NCBI GenBank assembly: GCA_938042245.1 | Contig: CALIRO010000047.1 | Coordinates: 32,649 to 96,648 of the forward strand | Origin: an uncultured Thermoguttaceae bacterium | GTDB taxonomy: Bacteria > Planctomycetota > Planctomycetia > Pirellulales > Thermoguttaceae | Length of the DNA: 64,000 nt | Direction: 5' to 3' | Shown: in pieces, positions 9,452 through 20,225 of the stretch | How positions within the stretch are numbered: position 1 is the first letter of the stretch | Layout: every line of letters starts with the position of its first letter | Notes under the pieces: generated by a model | Seen by the model: only the letters and a program-made list of their open reading frames with translations | Database searches by the model: none | Told to the model about the DNA's origin: nothing | Program-made: the position numbers and the translations under genes

Positions 9452-10810
9452 TTATGGGGACTTTTTTGATTCGGCCGATTCGGCTAATTTTCGGAAGTAT
9501 TGTTCGATTTTATCGCGGTATTGGGCGGGGAAGTCTCGGCCGATTTGCTGGAGGACTTCTTCGCGTTGTTTAGGGGGGAGGTTCCCCCAGCCGCTGCCGG
9601 CGCCGACGTCCCGTTTTTCTACCTCGCCGGGTCCTTTGCCGCCGATGATACGGCTATCAGGGGCAGGGCGGGTAGATCGGATGGTGCGTCCGCCTGCCGA
9701 GCCGCCCCCACCTTGTTGTTGCTGTTGCTCTTCGAGACGTTTAATGATTTTATCCAGGTCTTCGACGATTTTGTCTTGGATGTGGCGGACTTTCGGACCG
9801 GCCCGATACAGGCCGAGCCGCCGCTCCACATCCTTCATTCGCCGAGCAATATGATCTAATGTCTCCTCTCGCAGCGTTTTGAGGTCCTCTTGCATCAGGG
9901 TAGCCAGGGCCACGTATCGCCGAGGACACTGGTCCGGCTCCCGCAAAAGGGCCTCCAATCGCCGAAGGCCCTCTTCTTGATGGAGCAAAAAGTAATTCGC
10001 TACCGACTGATAGAAGAGCAATGAGGCTGGGTCGGCCACATCCTCCGGGTTCAAATCGCCCAGCATTTCCAGGGCTTCTTCGTAGAGCATTTCGTGCACC
10101 AGCCAGCGCCCGTAAAGCAGACGCAAATTAGCCGCCATATACGGATCGGTCTTCGGGTCCTGCAGCCAGGGGAAACTGGGCAGGATCAGATGAATCCGAG
10201 GAGAGGAACAAATCTTTACTACTTCGGCGGCCTGGGTATCTGCCAACGCATAGCTTAACGCCACCCGCACCAGCAACTCCAAGCCGCTCAATTGATCCAG
10301 ATCCACCGCCCATAATTGCTCGATTTTCGCTTGGTGTTCCGGAGGCACCTGCCGACCAACTAGCCACGAAAACACCTTATCCCGTACCTGCTCCGCCCGA
10401 GGCGGCTGCCAGGGGGGCAAGGGGGGTAGTTTCGGCTTGGACGGCTCTTTGGGCGCCCCATGCCCCGGCACAACCTTCTCGATCCGGCCGGGTATCGGAA
10501 TCTCCTGCTTTTGTTCGATGAGTTTGGGCCGAGGCGTTTTTGCTTCCTCCGGCTTGGGTTGGTCCTGCGGGGTAGGGTTCGGCTGTTCAGCAAGTATGGG
10601 AGCAGGAGATGGTGGGTGGGTAGATTTCTGAGCAGTTGGCGCAGGCTTTTCCGTAGGCGAGGCTGCGGAGGGTTTTTCTTGGTCGGCTAGAAGCCAACCT
10701 GTTCTAGAAACCATCGGCCGAGGCGCCTCGCCCGCCGCCCAGCCATCCAGTACCCCCAACAACCCTATCCCCACCCCTAGGCCAATCAGAAGAACAACGG
10801 TGTGCTTCAT
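9452..10810 (-). CDS. Hypothetical secreted/membrane-anchored repeat protein
   Basis: Signal peptide-like N-terminus, Pro-rich linker, alpha-helical body; tightly spaced with neighbouring minus-strand genes. Confidence 0.7.
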   Translation of the reverse strand: MKHTVVLLIGLGVGIGLLGVLDGWAAGEAPRPMVSRTGWLLADQEKPSAASPTEKPAPTAQKSTHPPSPAPILAEQPNPTPQDQPKPEEAKTPRPKLIEQKQEIPIPGRIEKVVPGHGAPKEPSKPKLPPLPPWQPPRAEQVRDKVFSWLVGRQVPPEHQAKIEQLWAVDLDQLSGLELLVRVALSYALADTQAAEVVKICSSPRIHLILPSFPWLQDPKTDPYMAANLRLLYGRWLVHEMLYEEALEMLGDLNPEDVADPASLLFYQSVANYFLLHQEEGLRRLEALLREPDQCPRRYVALATLMQEDLKTLREETLDHIARRMKDVERRLGLYRAGPKVRHIQDKIVEDLDKIIKRLEEQQQQQGGGGSAGGRTIRSTRPAPDSRIIGGKGPGEVEKRDVGAGSGWGNLPPKQREEVLQQIGRDFPAQYRDKIEQYFRKLAESAESKKSP

Positions 10811-10812
10811 AG

Positions 10813-12657
10813 TTATCGGTTCCTCCCTGTTTCGATGTCTCGGGTGATTTTATGGATGCGCTGTTCCTGTTCGGCCAATTTTTTCAGGGCGGCCTGCAGT
10901 TCCGGGATTTCCGTCGATTGATCACCCTGCACCAACCGACGATACCGCTCCGTCCGGTTGTTGACCCGCAGTTGCATGGCCTTGATCATCTTCAGCTCGG
11001 CGATCAGATCCACCAAGGCTGGGTCCTGCTGCTGGCCGCCTTGCTGGCCCTGTTGACCTTGTTGCTGTTGTTGCCGCTCTTTTTGCGCCTTTTGCAACGC
11101 TTCGATCATCTCCTCTAAGGCGGCAATGATGTCCAACTCGATCTGTTGGGTAATCTGGTTGACCTTGGCCTGGGCCAATCGCTCGGCCACCTGCTGCATG
11201 TCCTCCCGGACTTGGGTGGTGGCTTCGATGAAGGCAACGGCAGTGCCGTCTTCTTTGAGTAACGCCAACGCCTTATCCGCCTCCAGCACGATTTCCAATT
11301 CTTTAGTGCTTAGACGGCTAGCTTCAATTTCATGGCTGTATGTGCGTTCCCATTCCGGTACCTGATCCAGCCGAACCGTCCCTTCGTACACCTCCCGCTG
11401 CATCTGGAGCATCTTCTTGAACCGAGCCTCCAGAACAGCTAAAAGCCGCCGGATCTCCTCTTCCCGAAGCTGCCGAAGGATCTCTTCCAGCTCCTTTTTG
11501 GCTTGCCGAAGTTCTTCCAGAGCTTTTTCTTGCTCTTGGACAGCGCCTTCGCGCTGGGCTTTTCGGAGCCGCTCTTCGGCTTCTCGCATCCGGCGTTCGG
11601 CTTCCTCCAGGCGCCGGCGGACCGGATGGCCTTCCTGCTGAGGCTGTTGCTCCCCTTGCTGCCCTTGGCCTTGCCCCTGGCCCTGGCCCTGGCCCTGACC
11701 TTGTCCTTGACCCTGACCTTGTCCTTGGCCTTGCCCTTGTCCTTGGCCTTGCCCCTGGCCCTGGCCTTGACCCTGGCCCTGACCTTGGCCTTGGCCTTGC
11801 CCTTGCCCTTGGCCTTGCCCCTGGCCCTGACCTTGGCCTTGCCCTTGTCCTTGGCCTTGCCCCTGGCCCTGGCCTTGGCCCTGTCCCTGTCCTTGGCCTT
11901 GCCCCTGGCCCTGTCCTTGACCTTGTTGGCCGCCTGGGCTAGGTTTACCGGCTTGGCCAGGCTGCCCCTGGCCTTGTTGGCCCTGAGCGCTTCGGCCAGC
12001 TTCTTCATTTTGTTGGATGCGGCGGGCCAGGTCAGCGGTTTGTCGGCCCACTTCTTTTTGTTCTTCGGCCAGTCGGCCCATGTGGCCGCCGCCAGCAGTC
12101 CGTCCCTGGATGCCCGACTGCGTTTTGATCAGCCGATTGATCTCTCGAAGGTATGCCTGATGCCGGGCAATTTCGGAAGCCAACTGGTCTTGCCGAGTTT
12201 CGGTCAAAAGCAATTCCAACAAGGCGAGCAAATCGGCTTTGAGTTCTTTTTGATTTTCTAGTGCGTCGGCCAGTTTTTCTTCTTTAAGGAGTTGGACTAG
12301 GCGTTCGAATTGGATAGGGATTAATTGTTCATTGCTCATTTGGACGGCTCTTCGGAGCAGAGCTGCCCGCCGGGGGTCCTGAGAGGCGGTCAGCTCGGCC
12401 ATGCGCAAAAGCACCTGTTCGAGCCGACGGTATCGGTCGGCCAATGCCTGTTGCTCGGCCGACAACCTCTCCCCCGGCCGGGCCGATTTGGATTGCTCGG
12501 CGGACGACGCCGAAGAAGGATCGTTCTTTTCTGACGCTGCGGAACCGTCTTTCTCTTTGTCCGCTTGGACGTCTTGAGCCACCGTCCATGGAGTGCTCCA
12601 GAGGAGCACCAGAGCAGCCAGCAGCCCCCCAATCGCCGATAGACGCGTTCGCTTCAT
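10813..12657 (-). CDS. Secreted coiled-coil protein with long (GQ)n tract
   Basis: Signal peptide, Glu/Arg-rich coiled coils flanking an extended Gly-Gln dipeptide tract; 2 bp from the next gene's start. Confidence 0.75.
   Translation of the reverse strand: MKRTRLSAIGGLLAALVLLWSTPWTVAQDVQADKEKDGSAASEKNDPSSASSAEQSKSARPGERLSAEQQALADRYRRLEQVLLRMAELTASQDPRRAALLRRAVQMSNEQLIPIQFERLVQLLKEEKLADALENQKELKADLLALLELLLTETRQDQLASEIARHQAYLREINRLIKTQSGIQGRTAGGGHMGRLAEEQKEVGRQTADLARRIQQNEEAGRSAQGQQGQGQPGQAGKPSPGGQQGQGQGQGQGQGQGQGQGQGQGQGQGQGQGQGQGQGQGQGQGQGQGQGQGQGQGQGQGQGQGQGQGQGQGQGQGQGQGQGQGQGQGQGQQGEQQPQQEGHPVRRRLEEAERRMREAEERLRKAQREGAVQEQEKALEELRQAKKELEEILRQLREEEIRRLLAVLEARFKKMLQMQREVYEGTVRLDQVPEWERTYSHEIEASRLSTKELEIVLEADKALALLKEDGTAVAFIEATTQVREDMQQVAERLAQAKVNQITQQIELDIIAALEEMIEALQKAQKERQQQQQGQQGQQGGQQQDPALVDLIAELKMIKAMQLRVNNRTERYRRLVQGDQSTEIPELQAALKKLAEQEQRIHKITRDIETGRNR
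11652..11935. repeat. Hexanucleotide-type low-complexity tract encoding (Gly-Gln)n
   Basis: Continuous CC(C/T)TGG/CC(C/T)TG(A/G)-type 6-bp periodicity. Confidence 0.95.
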
Positions 12658-12710
12658 AACACATCCTCCTTATGTTGGTAGGATACCCTCTTCGGACTTC
12701 CTTAGTTATT

Positions 12711-15296
12711 TTATTCCTCCAGGAGTTTTCGGAGGCGTTCTTTATGGTATTGTTGGGTTTGTTGGTGGAGTTTTTCTTGTTCTTCGATGATGGCTCGCAG
12801 GGTAGCGACCACTTCGTTGAAGGTTTCTAGTTCGATCATTTGATGGAGGATTTCTTGCAGTTGGAGCAGGATGGCATCCAGTTGCTGGAGGGCCAAGAGC
12901 CGGTTTCGAGGGCCTTGTTCGGGATGATCGAGGGTGGCTTCCAATTCATGGAGGCGTTGTTCGAGCCGGGGCATCGGCTCCTGGGCCACTTGGCGGAGGG
13001 GATCGGCAATTCCTTCTTTGAGCCGACGCCGGAGTTTTTCGCTGTCAATCCGATTATTGATCAACTCTTCACGGATTTCGTCGAATGCGTCGGCGATTTC
13101 TAGCAGATCGTTTCGGTCTTTGATAAGGGTATTTTGCGCCCGTTGGACGGCCAGCAGGGCCCGGTTTCGGATTTGCTCTGGGGTGTGGGCCTCTGCGGAT
13201 TCTGGTTCTTCCCCGGGTTCGACTCCAGCCGGCCCCGGCCGCTCGGTCTGAGAGGGCGAAGGTTTTTCAGCGGCTTCTGGAGTTGGAGGAACCTTTTGTG
13301 GAGGCGGAGGAGCTTGCGGTTTTGACGCTTGGCCAGAGGAGCTCGGTTTTTCAGCAGGAGGGGCCACCTCGGCTAGCAGCTGTTCCTCCAAACCGCCGGT
13401 AAAGGCACTGGTTGCCTCTACGGACAGGGCTCCGGAAGCGGTAGGTTTCGGTTTGGGCTCCGTGTTGAAGCCGGTAGTGGGGAATTCCATTCGGCTGAGG
13501 AGTTCCCGAGTTTCGTCTACTTCACGGATGATCACTTCAAACCGTTGGCGGAGGGTCAGTTCTCGAGCTTCGAGCATCAGGCGCAATTGGTCGGGGGTTA
13601 CCACGTCGAGCATCCATCGGTCGCTGGAACCGATGTTGGGCCCGCCCCGGCGATCGTACCGGTCAGCGGCTTTGATCGCCAAGAGCAGCTTTTGGCCTGG
13701 CCGGACCTCCAGATCGCTTGCCTCTAGAGCTACATTCAACGAGTAGTCCGTAGGGGGATTGGTAAAGGAGGCGATCAGCAGTTGATCTGCTTTTTCTGCC
13801 GGGGTGCCTTTTTCGATAGGCGGAGGTTTCCCGTTGGAGGACGATGTTTCGGCGGGCTTTTCCGAGGAAGAAGTTGAAGTCTGGGCTGATTTTTCCTGGG
13901 TTGTCTGAATTGTATATTCCCACCAGATGCGGGCCAGCCCGTAGTCGTCCATCAGCCGACCCACTGCCGGTATGCGAGCTTGGGGGGTAATGGCTTGGCC
14001 GATACCTCGGAGCCGAACCTCCAATTGCGGCTTTTCGTCGGCAACGGCGGCCAGAGTCAGACGGACCGGCTCTCGGCTTCGGATGCCGTCGGTATCAAGA
14101 AGAGTAAACAAAAGTACTGTATCCTGCTCCAGGCTCTCGATCCGGTAACAAAAATGCTGCCGATCCAGCCAAAGGGACTTCTGCTCTTCGTACCGAAGAA
14201 GCACCGGGGGCTGGTTCGGTTCCAGTACCGAATGAATTTGAACCAGTTGCAAATCTTTATTGGCTGTCGCATGGATGGTCAGCCTAGTGCCCTCGGGTAC
14301 CGGCATTACCCCGGTAACTTCCACGGTCCGTCCGGTTCGGGCCATATAGGTCGGATATTCATACTGCAATTCCAGACGGGCCAAGGTGGGATTGTCCACC
14401 ACGTCGATTTCCAGCCCTTCGATCCAGGCGTCCCCGCCATGCAGATCAAACCGGACATCCGAAAGCAAACCTTGGAACGTATAGGCATAGTGTTGATATT
14501 TGTCTTTTCCAGGTTGGGCATTGCCGATGCGATTCATGGTGGCTCGGATGCGAGCGCCATCTTCGGTTCGGCCCCGAATATACACAGCCGACGGAACCCG
14601 TTGGGATTTTTCCAGATCGACGCGGGCAATGATTTCCAGATCGCCGCCTCGGCCCACCTTGACTGGCTTGTCAAAACCTTCCACCACCAGCACGGTTCGG
14701 CGAGGCCAAAGCCGATCCGAAAGCCCCACCACCCGCTCATACCAGACCCCAAAGGCTTCCGGATACATGGCCGCCCAAAGGACAACGGTAAGAGAGAGCA
14801 GTAGAGCGGCGGTGGTAACTTTGTATAGAGGACGGAAATTAAACACCTCTCGAAGGCGAAGCGGCGCCAGACGAGTTTCCGCCTCCCGAGCTGCCAGGGC
14901 TAGCATCTGACTATGAAACTGCGCCGCCCGCTCTGGCCGAGCCGCTACCTCCACCGTCGTCAAAAGCGCCTCGTTCAGTTCTGGGAATCGCCGCTCTAAG
15001 ATCATGGCCAAATTGGCCTCGGTAAATCGAACCACGAGGCGTCGGAGCATCTGCCAGAACAGAATCCAGCCAAGCCCGCCGAGTGCCACCAACCAAAAAG
15101 CAATCCGCACCGGACGGGCCGGTTCAAAAAACCAATCCACCACCAAACTGCCCCAGAAGGCCCCAGCCAGCCAAAGCAGACCGGCCATCAGCCCTTCCCA
15201 ACTCACATAGGCCCGAATCCACCACCGGAGCCGGCGAAGACGCTCCTGAATCCCAGGTGGAATCCGGTTGCTTGCACGTTCTTGTACGCTTGCCAT
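12711..15296 (-). CDS. DUF4175-like large membrane protein
   Basis: N-terminal TM helices (LMAGLLWLAGAFWGSLVVDWFF, IAFWLVALGGLGWILFWQML), extracytoplasmic body, coiled-coil C-terminus. Confidence 0.7.
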   Translation of the reverse strand: MASVQERASNRIPPGIQERLRRLRWWIRAYVSWEGLMAGLLWLAGAFWGSLVVDWFFEPARPVRIAFWLVALGGLGWILFWQMLRRLVVRFTEANLAMILERRFPELNEALLTTVEVAARPERAAQFHSQMLALAAREAETRLAPLRLREVFNFRPLYKVTTAALLLSLTVVLWAAMYPEAFGVWYERVVGLSDRLWPRRTVLVVEGFDKPVKVGRGGDLEIIARVDLEKSQRVPSAVYIRGRTEDGARIRATMNRIGNAQPGKDKYQHYAYTFQGLLSDVRFDLHGGDAWIEGLEIDVVDNPTLARLELQYEYPTYMARTGRTVEVTGVMPVPEGTRLTIHATANKDLQLVQIHSVLEPNQPPVLLRYEEQKSLWLDRQHFCYRIESLEQDTVLLFTLLDTDGIRSREPVRLTLAAVADEKPQLEVRLRGIGQAITPQARIPAVGRLMDDYGLARIWWEYTIQTTQEKSAQTSTSSSEKPAETSSSNGKPPPIEKGTPAEKADQLLIASFTNPPTDYSLNVALEASDLEVRPGQKLLLAIKAADRYDRRGGPNIGSSDRWMLDVVTPDQLRLMLEARELTLRQRFEVIIREVDETRELLSRMEFPTTGFNTEPKPKPTASGALSVEATSAFTGGLEEQLLAEVAPPAEKPSSSGQASKPQAPPPPQKVPPTPEAAEKPSPSQTERPGPAGVEPGEEPESAEAHTPEQIRNRALLAVQRAQNTLIKDRNDLLEIADAFDEIREELINNRIDSEKLRRRLKEGIADPLRQVAQEPMPRLEQRLHELEATLDHPEQGPRNRLLALQQLDAILLQLQEILHQMIELETFNEVVATLRAIIEEQEKLHQQTQQYHKERLRKLLEE

Positions 15297-15411
15297 AGTT
15301 GCTCACTGAAAAATATCAAAAGGCCATGGTGTAGTTTTAGCTCATCTCGTTGATCCGAAAGTTATCCACCCCTCTCTGCTAGGCGATTTGTCCTGAAGCG
15401 AGCTATTGGTT

Positions 15412-17991
15412 TTATGCCAGGCGGACCAGGCGGCGAATGGTCCACTCTAAAAACAGGCAGCCGCACAGGACGACCAGGATCACCCGGAGCCACCGCTCTT
15501 TCTGCGGCCGGTTCGGCGCCTCCAAAAGCACCGTGGTCCGAGTTTTGTCTTTCAAAAGGGATACCAACGAGGGTTTTTCCTTGGAGCCGGAAAGGGCCTC
15601 CTCAAAGCTCAGGTAATATTGGCCTCCTTCCGGGCCTTGGGTAAGTCGGCTCAGGATGTCATCGCGGCGCTGAGGAGTTTCGCTTTCCAACTTGGGCATC
15701 CGGACGCGCACGATTTGCACCAGGCGTTCGTCGGCGCTGTCGGGCACCGGGAGTTCCAAGCGATAGGTACCTTCTTTGGCGGCGGTAAACTGGCCGACAA
15801 AAGTGCCGGGCCGGGCCGGATCCAGCGCCAACGTAAGATTCTGTACAGACCCCGTCTCCACATGGAACAGCTGGGCCGTTACCGAAGGGACGTCCAACGG
15901 CTGCATCTGGGCGTTGGTAAGCTGAGCACGGACCTCCACGGGATTTCCCAGTTGATAATGCTCCTGAGCGACTAAAAGCACCCCCCGGGGCGACCCCCGC
16001 AAAAGCCGACCCTGCGAGACATGTCGAATCAGCTTCGTATAAAAGGTTTCAAAATATGTTTCATCCACAGCCCGTAATCGCCACATTTCGCCGCTGGCCA
16101 TGTAAAAGACCCGACCAGAGCCGTAGAATTGCGTTACAAAATACGGCGCCCCTTCCCCCCCAGAGCCAGAACGAGGATCCGAAAACCGGGCGAGCACGGT
16201 GGCACCTGGTTTGACGCCCCGAACCGGGAAAAAACTATATACACCGGGAAAGCTCTCCCAGGCGCTTTGGCTGGCTGAAGCCGTATCGCCAAGCCAGAGA
16301 TACTCGGCCTCCAGCCCAGCGCGGGTAAATTCCAACGGCCAAGGCTGTTCAGCGGTGTATTCGGCCGGTGAAGTAAACGTCAGTTGCCTATGAAACTCCA
16401 CCGGATACAGGGCCCGGATTTTGGCAAGTTGAGGATCTTCGATCCATCCCCCGACCGATTCGCCCATATAGACGGGACCAGCGATCAGGATCAGGCCGCC
16501 GCCTTGCTCGGCCACCCAATTTTCCAATAGCTCCGCTGCTTGGGAGCCCATTTTTCGCCAATCTGGATCAAACGCCACAATACAGTCATATTCATAGAGT
16601 TCCTGCCGGAGGATGGGAAAATCGTCCAGGATTTGGTCGGCCTCTTGGGAGATGCCGGGTTGGCCGGTCTGTAGATAAATATCTACCGTTGTCGATTTGT
16701 CCCGATACAGGAGGTTTCGCAAGAATTGATATTCTCTGCTTGGGCCGCCGGCTACCAAAAGGACTCTGTTTTTGCGTTCGACAATTTCCACCTCGGCTTC
16801 GCGAAAATTGTCAGTCGGGTCGGTATCGCCGGCAGGTGGCTGTACCCGCACACAGTACATGCGGCGACCGGGTTCAGGGCTGGGAATCTCGAACTTTACG
16901 GGAACGATTTCGCCGTCAGCGCCCAGGATCAGCCGCTGCGAATCTTCCAATTGACCGGTGCCTGCATCCTGTGGCGAACTGGCCGTGGCAGGCCGAACTA
17001 ACAGTTCCGCTACGACCTCCCGTTTAGCAAATTGCTGAGCCTGGATGTAGGCAGTAATCGTGAGCCGATCGCCCGGATACGCCCGCGCCGGCGCCAATAA
17101 ATCGGCGACCCGCACATTGGCCGGTTTCTTCTCGGAACCAATGCCGATGGCAAAAATCGGTACTTTCATCTCCTCCGCCAAAGGCAGAGCGGTTTCCGGG
17201 GCTGGTCCCGCATTATGGCCACCGTCGCTGATAACAATCACCCCCGCAAGCGGGTACACGCGCTCTTCGATCAGTAGTTGGCGCAGAGACTGACCCAACC
17301 GAGTCTCATTGCCCACAGGCCGAAGCAATTCGCTCCAATTGGGTTTGGGCGGTGGCTGGTTGGCAGCCGCCTGCTGGCTGGAGTATTCATTTGGCTCCCC
17401 CGCCTCTTCAGAGGCCACGTCGGCGGAGCCGTCCGATGGACTGGATTGGCCGGATTGACTCCCTTGGCCGGACCGGCCCAACCGCTCCAATTGGAGAAGA
17501 CGTTTGAGTTCCTGATCAAATCGCCATATGCTCACCTGATGGGTCTGTCGCAATCGGTCCAGAAGTGGACTTTGTTCCAACCCATGGGCCACCAGTTGCG
17601 TTCGGCTTGCAGTAAGCGTGGTGCCCGGTAGGTTCACATCTGTTATCCCCATGCTCAGACTGGTATCTATCAGGAAAGCCACTCGGGAGGGATGAATCAT
17701 TTCGCGTTCCGTGCGCCAAGTGGGGTCCAGATAGAGAATCAAAAGAGCAAGGAACACAACGGAACGAAATACCGTCAGCGCCCAACCGAGCCAGCCGGGC
17801 AGCTCCCGGCTATCCTTCTGGTACATAAGGCGTATATAAAGCAACAATAGCACACACACCACCACCGGCAGAATCCAATCCACATTGGATTGGATGCGGG
17901 CCCATTCAAAATGGATGCGCTTGGGCTCCTGAGTAGCCCAAATTGGGCTAGCTACCAAGGGAAATATATTGTGGCAAACGAAGCGGCTCAT
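15412..17991 (-). CDS. vWA-domain membrane protein (BatA/glutamine-amidotransferase-like)
   Basis: Start placed at ATG 17991 (MSRFVCHN..) just after the upstream stop; MIDAS-like FLIDTSLSMG; GVIVISDGGHNAG; N- and C-terminal TM helices. Confidence 0.8.
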   Translation of the reverse strand: MSRFVCHNIFPLVASPIWATQEPKRIHFEWARIQSNVDWILPVVVCVLLLLYIRLMYQKDSRELPGWLGWALTVFRSVVFLALLILYLDPTWRTEREMIHPSRVAFLIDTSLSMGITDVNLPGTTLTASRTQLVAHGLEQSPLLDRLRQTHQVSIWRFDQELKRLLQLERLGRSGQGSQSGQSSPSDGSADVASEEAGEPNEYSSQQAAANQPPPKPNWSELLRPVGNETRLGQSLRQLLIEERVYPLAGVIVISDGGHNAGPAPETALPLAEEMKVPIFAIGIGSEKKPANVRVADLLAPARAYPGDRLTITAYIQAQQFAKREVVAELLVRPATASSPQDAGTGQLEDSQRLILGADGEIVPVKFEIPSPEPGRRMYCVRVQPPAGDTDPTDNFREAEVEIVERKNRVLLVAGGPSREYQFLRNLLYRDKSTTVDIYLQTGQPGISQEADQILDDFPILRQELYEYDCIVAFDPDWRKMGSQAAELLENWVAEQGGGLILIAGPVYMGESVGGWIEDPQLAKIRALYPVEFHRQLTFTSPAEYTAEQPWPLEFTRAGLEAEYLWLGDTASASQSAWESFPGVYSFFPVRGVKPGATVLARFSDPRSGSGGEGAPYFVTQFYGSGRVFYMASGEMWRLRAVDETYFETFYTKLIRHVSQGRLLRGSPRGVLLVAQEHYQLGNPVEVRAQLTNAQMQPLDVPSVTAQLFHVETGSVQNLTLALDPARPGTFVGQFTAAKEGTYRLELPVPDSADERLVQIVRVRMPKLESETPQRRDDILSRLTQGPEGGQYYLSFEEALSGSKEKPSLVSLLKDKTRTTVLLEAPNRPQKERWLRVILVVLCGCLFLEWTIRRLVRLA

Positions 17992-17996
17992 GGCGG

Positions 17997-20225
17997 TTAA
18001 TCTCTCGGCGCAGCAGTCGGAGTAGCAGGATGATAACTCGCAGAATACGCTAACATTTGTTCCAACACCAAAAGTACTAATAATGTGTATAGTAAAACCT
18101 GGAACAAGTTCCATCCGGTTTCTTCGGCCTGATATTGAAAGGCATCGGCCAGACTGTAGGTAAAGCGGAGCGGGTCCAGAAGGTTGGTCAGTTGCTCTCT
18201 GCCGACCAGTTTCAGGTTCCCTTCGGTAGGATCGACGTTATAGGCCACTAGGCGTTCCTCTTGGATGGCGTCTTTTTTAGTAAGTTGCACCCGATAGATG
18301 CCTTGTCGGTAGGTATCCAGAAAGGAGGCCACCGGAGGACCGTCTTTCGAGACTACGGCATCGAGCACCTGCGGCAATCCTTCCGTCCCCATGGGTGGAA
18401 TGATCCGCACTTGGGAGTCATACTGGGCTAAGTCCACCGCGACGTCCAGCGGGGCCCCTACCTGGCGGCCTTGATCGGCGGCAGGTTGATTAGCCAGGTA
18501 AGCCTGCATCTGCAGCATGGCAATCACGAAGCTAGGCTCCTTGGCCCAGTTATTCCAAACCGGAGCGGCCGTGGTGGTAAAGGCAATCACCCGCCCTTTG
18601 CCGAACGGCTTTTCCACCACGAGCGGCGCTGCGTTTCGGAGCCGGGCTAAAACCCGCACGCCAGATTCGGCTGAAGGCTTCCAGTCTCTGGGCACCGCAA
18701 AATATTGTTCGACGATCACGGATTGAAGGAATCGGTAACGTTCGCTGGCTAGGATGCCCAAAATCGGATGGCGAGGATCGACCACCTCGATGTCGGGCGC
18801 GCGCTCGAGATAATCGACCCGGAGGATGGTGGGGGCGGCTACCGGCATGGGAAATAGTCCCTTGCCCTCCCGGTACAGTTCGTCGTTGATGAATTTGGTT
18901 CGCCAGACCGGTCCGAGGAAGAAGGCCACGCCGCCGCCGGCGGCCGCATATTCCTCCAAAGCCCGAATGGCCGATGCCTCCAGCCGGTCAATGTTGACCA
19001 AATAGATACTATGGAACTTTTGTAGCGGCTGAAGGCTGAGGAATCGAGGGCCTTCGATTTGCGGAAGGATGCCGGTACGTGCTCGGGGATCGGATTCCAA
19101 GGCCAAGGCGAGGAATCGACCTTCGCTCGCTGCCGGATCGCCGTCGATGATCAACACGGGCAGTCCGGCCGGCACCTCTAGGGCGGCGTATCGATAGTTA
19201 TCGGCGGCCACGGCGTCGGTTTCCAACCGGGCTGTGATAAAATGTTGCCCTGGCTTTTCAAAATGTACCCGAAACCGCTCCCGCACCGTTTCCCCCGGAC
19301 GTATGTGCCGAAGGGTAACCGCTGGCCGGGGAGCGCCGTCCTCCTCCAGCGAGACAACCACATTGCTGACGGGGCTATCCCCGTGGTTGGTAACCGCCAC
19401 TTCCATAAACATTTCTGCGCCAACCGCGCGGATGCCCGGCAAGACCACCAATTCCGAAATCCCCAGATTCTCATGCATCGTTTCAACGCATTGGATGAAG
19501 AAAATTCGTACATCTTGCCGGTCCAGTTGGAGCAGGTGCTCTTTCAGGTCCGTTGGCCAGGTCCAGTCCTTCGCTCGAAAGTCGGAAATCAAATAGAGGA
19601 TCCGTTCTCCGCTTTCAGGTTGTTCTGCGAGGAATTGCTGCATGGCTTTTAAGGCGGGCAGCGGCCCAGCGGCCGTCTGCGAGGCCTCCAACGGCCCGAT
19701 CCGATCCTTCAGCTGCTGGAGAAACTGAGTATCCACCGGCACTTGCAGCAGATCGGGTTGTGGGTTTCCGGCCCGCTGGGCCTGGGAAAACCGAAGCAAG
19801 GTAACCTCTTGCGGACTGGGCTGAGCCATGGCCGACTCGGCAATTCGATAGATCACCTCCTTGGCCTTTTCAAAAGCACTAGCCCCACCAACGCGGTCCG
19901 ACATCGAATAGCTATCATCCAGCAGAATCATATGATGGGTTTTTACACCGCCCAGCAGTCGGGCCAACTGGCTCTGGAGTTTGGGATGCGGCACCAAAAA
20001 CAGCACTGCCGCAATGGCCCCCATCCGCATCAGCAACAGGAGCAGTTGCTTCAGGATGATCCAGGTACGGTTTTTCTTTTGGCTGATAAGCAGAAACTCC
20101 ATCGCCGCCCATTCGACCCGGCGATGCCGCATCATGTTGATCAGATGGATCAGGATCGGCACGGCGATCAGCACCGCCGCCGCTACAGCTCCGACCCATG
20201 CTCCCGGATACAGAAAACTGCTCAT
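17997..20225 (-). CDS. BatA-domain vWA membrane protein
   Basis: N-terminus MSSFLYPGAWVGAVAAAVLIAVPILIHLINMMRHRRVEWAAMEFLL is a classic BatA signature; MILLDDSYSMSDR MIDAS. Confidence 0.85.
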   Translation of the reverse strand: MSSFLYPGAWVGAVAAAVLIAVPILIHLINMMRHRRVEWAAMEFLLISQKKNRTWIILKQLLLLLMRMGAIAAVLFLVPHPKLQSQLARLLGGVKTHHMILLDDSYSMSDRVGGASAFEKAKEVIYRIAESAMAQPSPQEVTLLRFSQAQRAGNPQPDLLQVPVDTQFLQQLKDRIGPLEASQTAAGPLPALKAMQQFLAEQPESGERILYLISDFRAKDWTWPTDLKEHLLQLDRQDVRIFFIQCVETMHENLGISELVVLPGIRAVGAEMFMEVAVTNHGDSPVSNVVVSLEEDGAPRPAVTLRHIRPGETVRERFRVHFEKPGQHFITARLETDAVAADNYRYAALEVPAGLPVLIIDGDPAASEGRFLALALESDPRARTGILPQIEGPRFLSLQPLQKFHSIYLVNIDRLEASAIRALEEYAAAGGGVAFFLGPVWRTKFINDELYREGKGLFPMPVAAPTILRVDYLERAPDIEVVDPRHPILGILASERYRFLQSVIVEQYFAVPRDWKPSAESGVRVLARLRNAAPLVVEKPFGKGRVIAFTTTAAPVWNNWAKEPSFVIAMLQMQAYLANQPAADQGRQVGAPLDVAVDLAQYDSQVRIIPPMGTEGLPQVLDAVVSKDGPPVASFLDTYRQGIYRVQLTKKDAIQEERLVAYNVDPTEGNLKLVGREQLTNLLDPLRFTYSLADAFQYQAEETGWNLFQVLLYTLLVLLVLEQMLAYSASYHPATPTAAPRD

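Noticed and set aside
11503-12261. Plus-strand 252-aa Leu/Ala-rich ORF
   Set aside because: Antisense of the (GQ)n tract; hydrophobic composition is an artefact.
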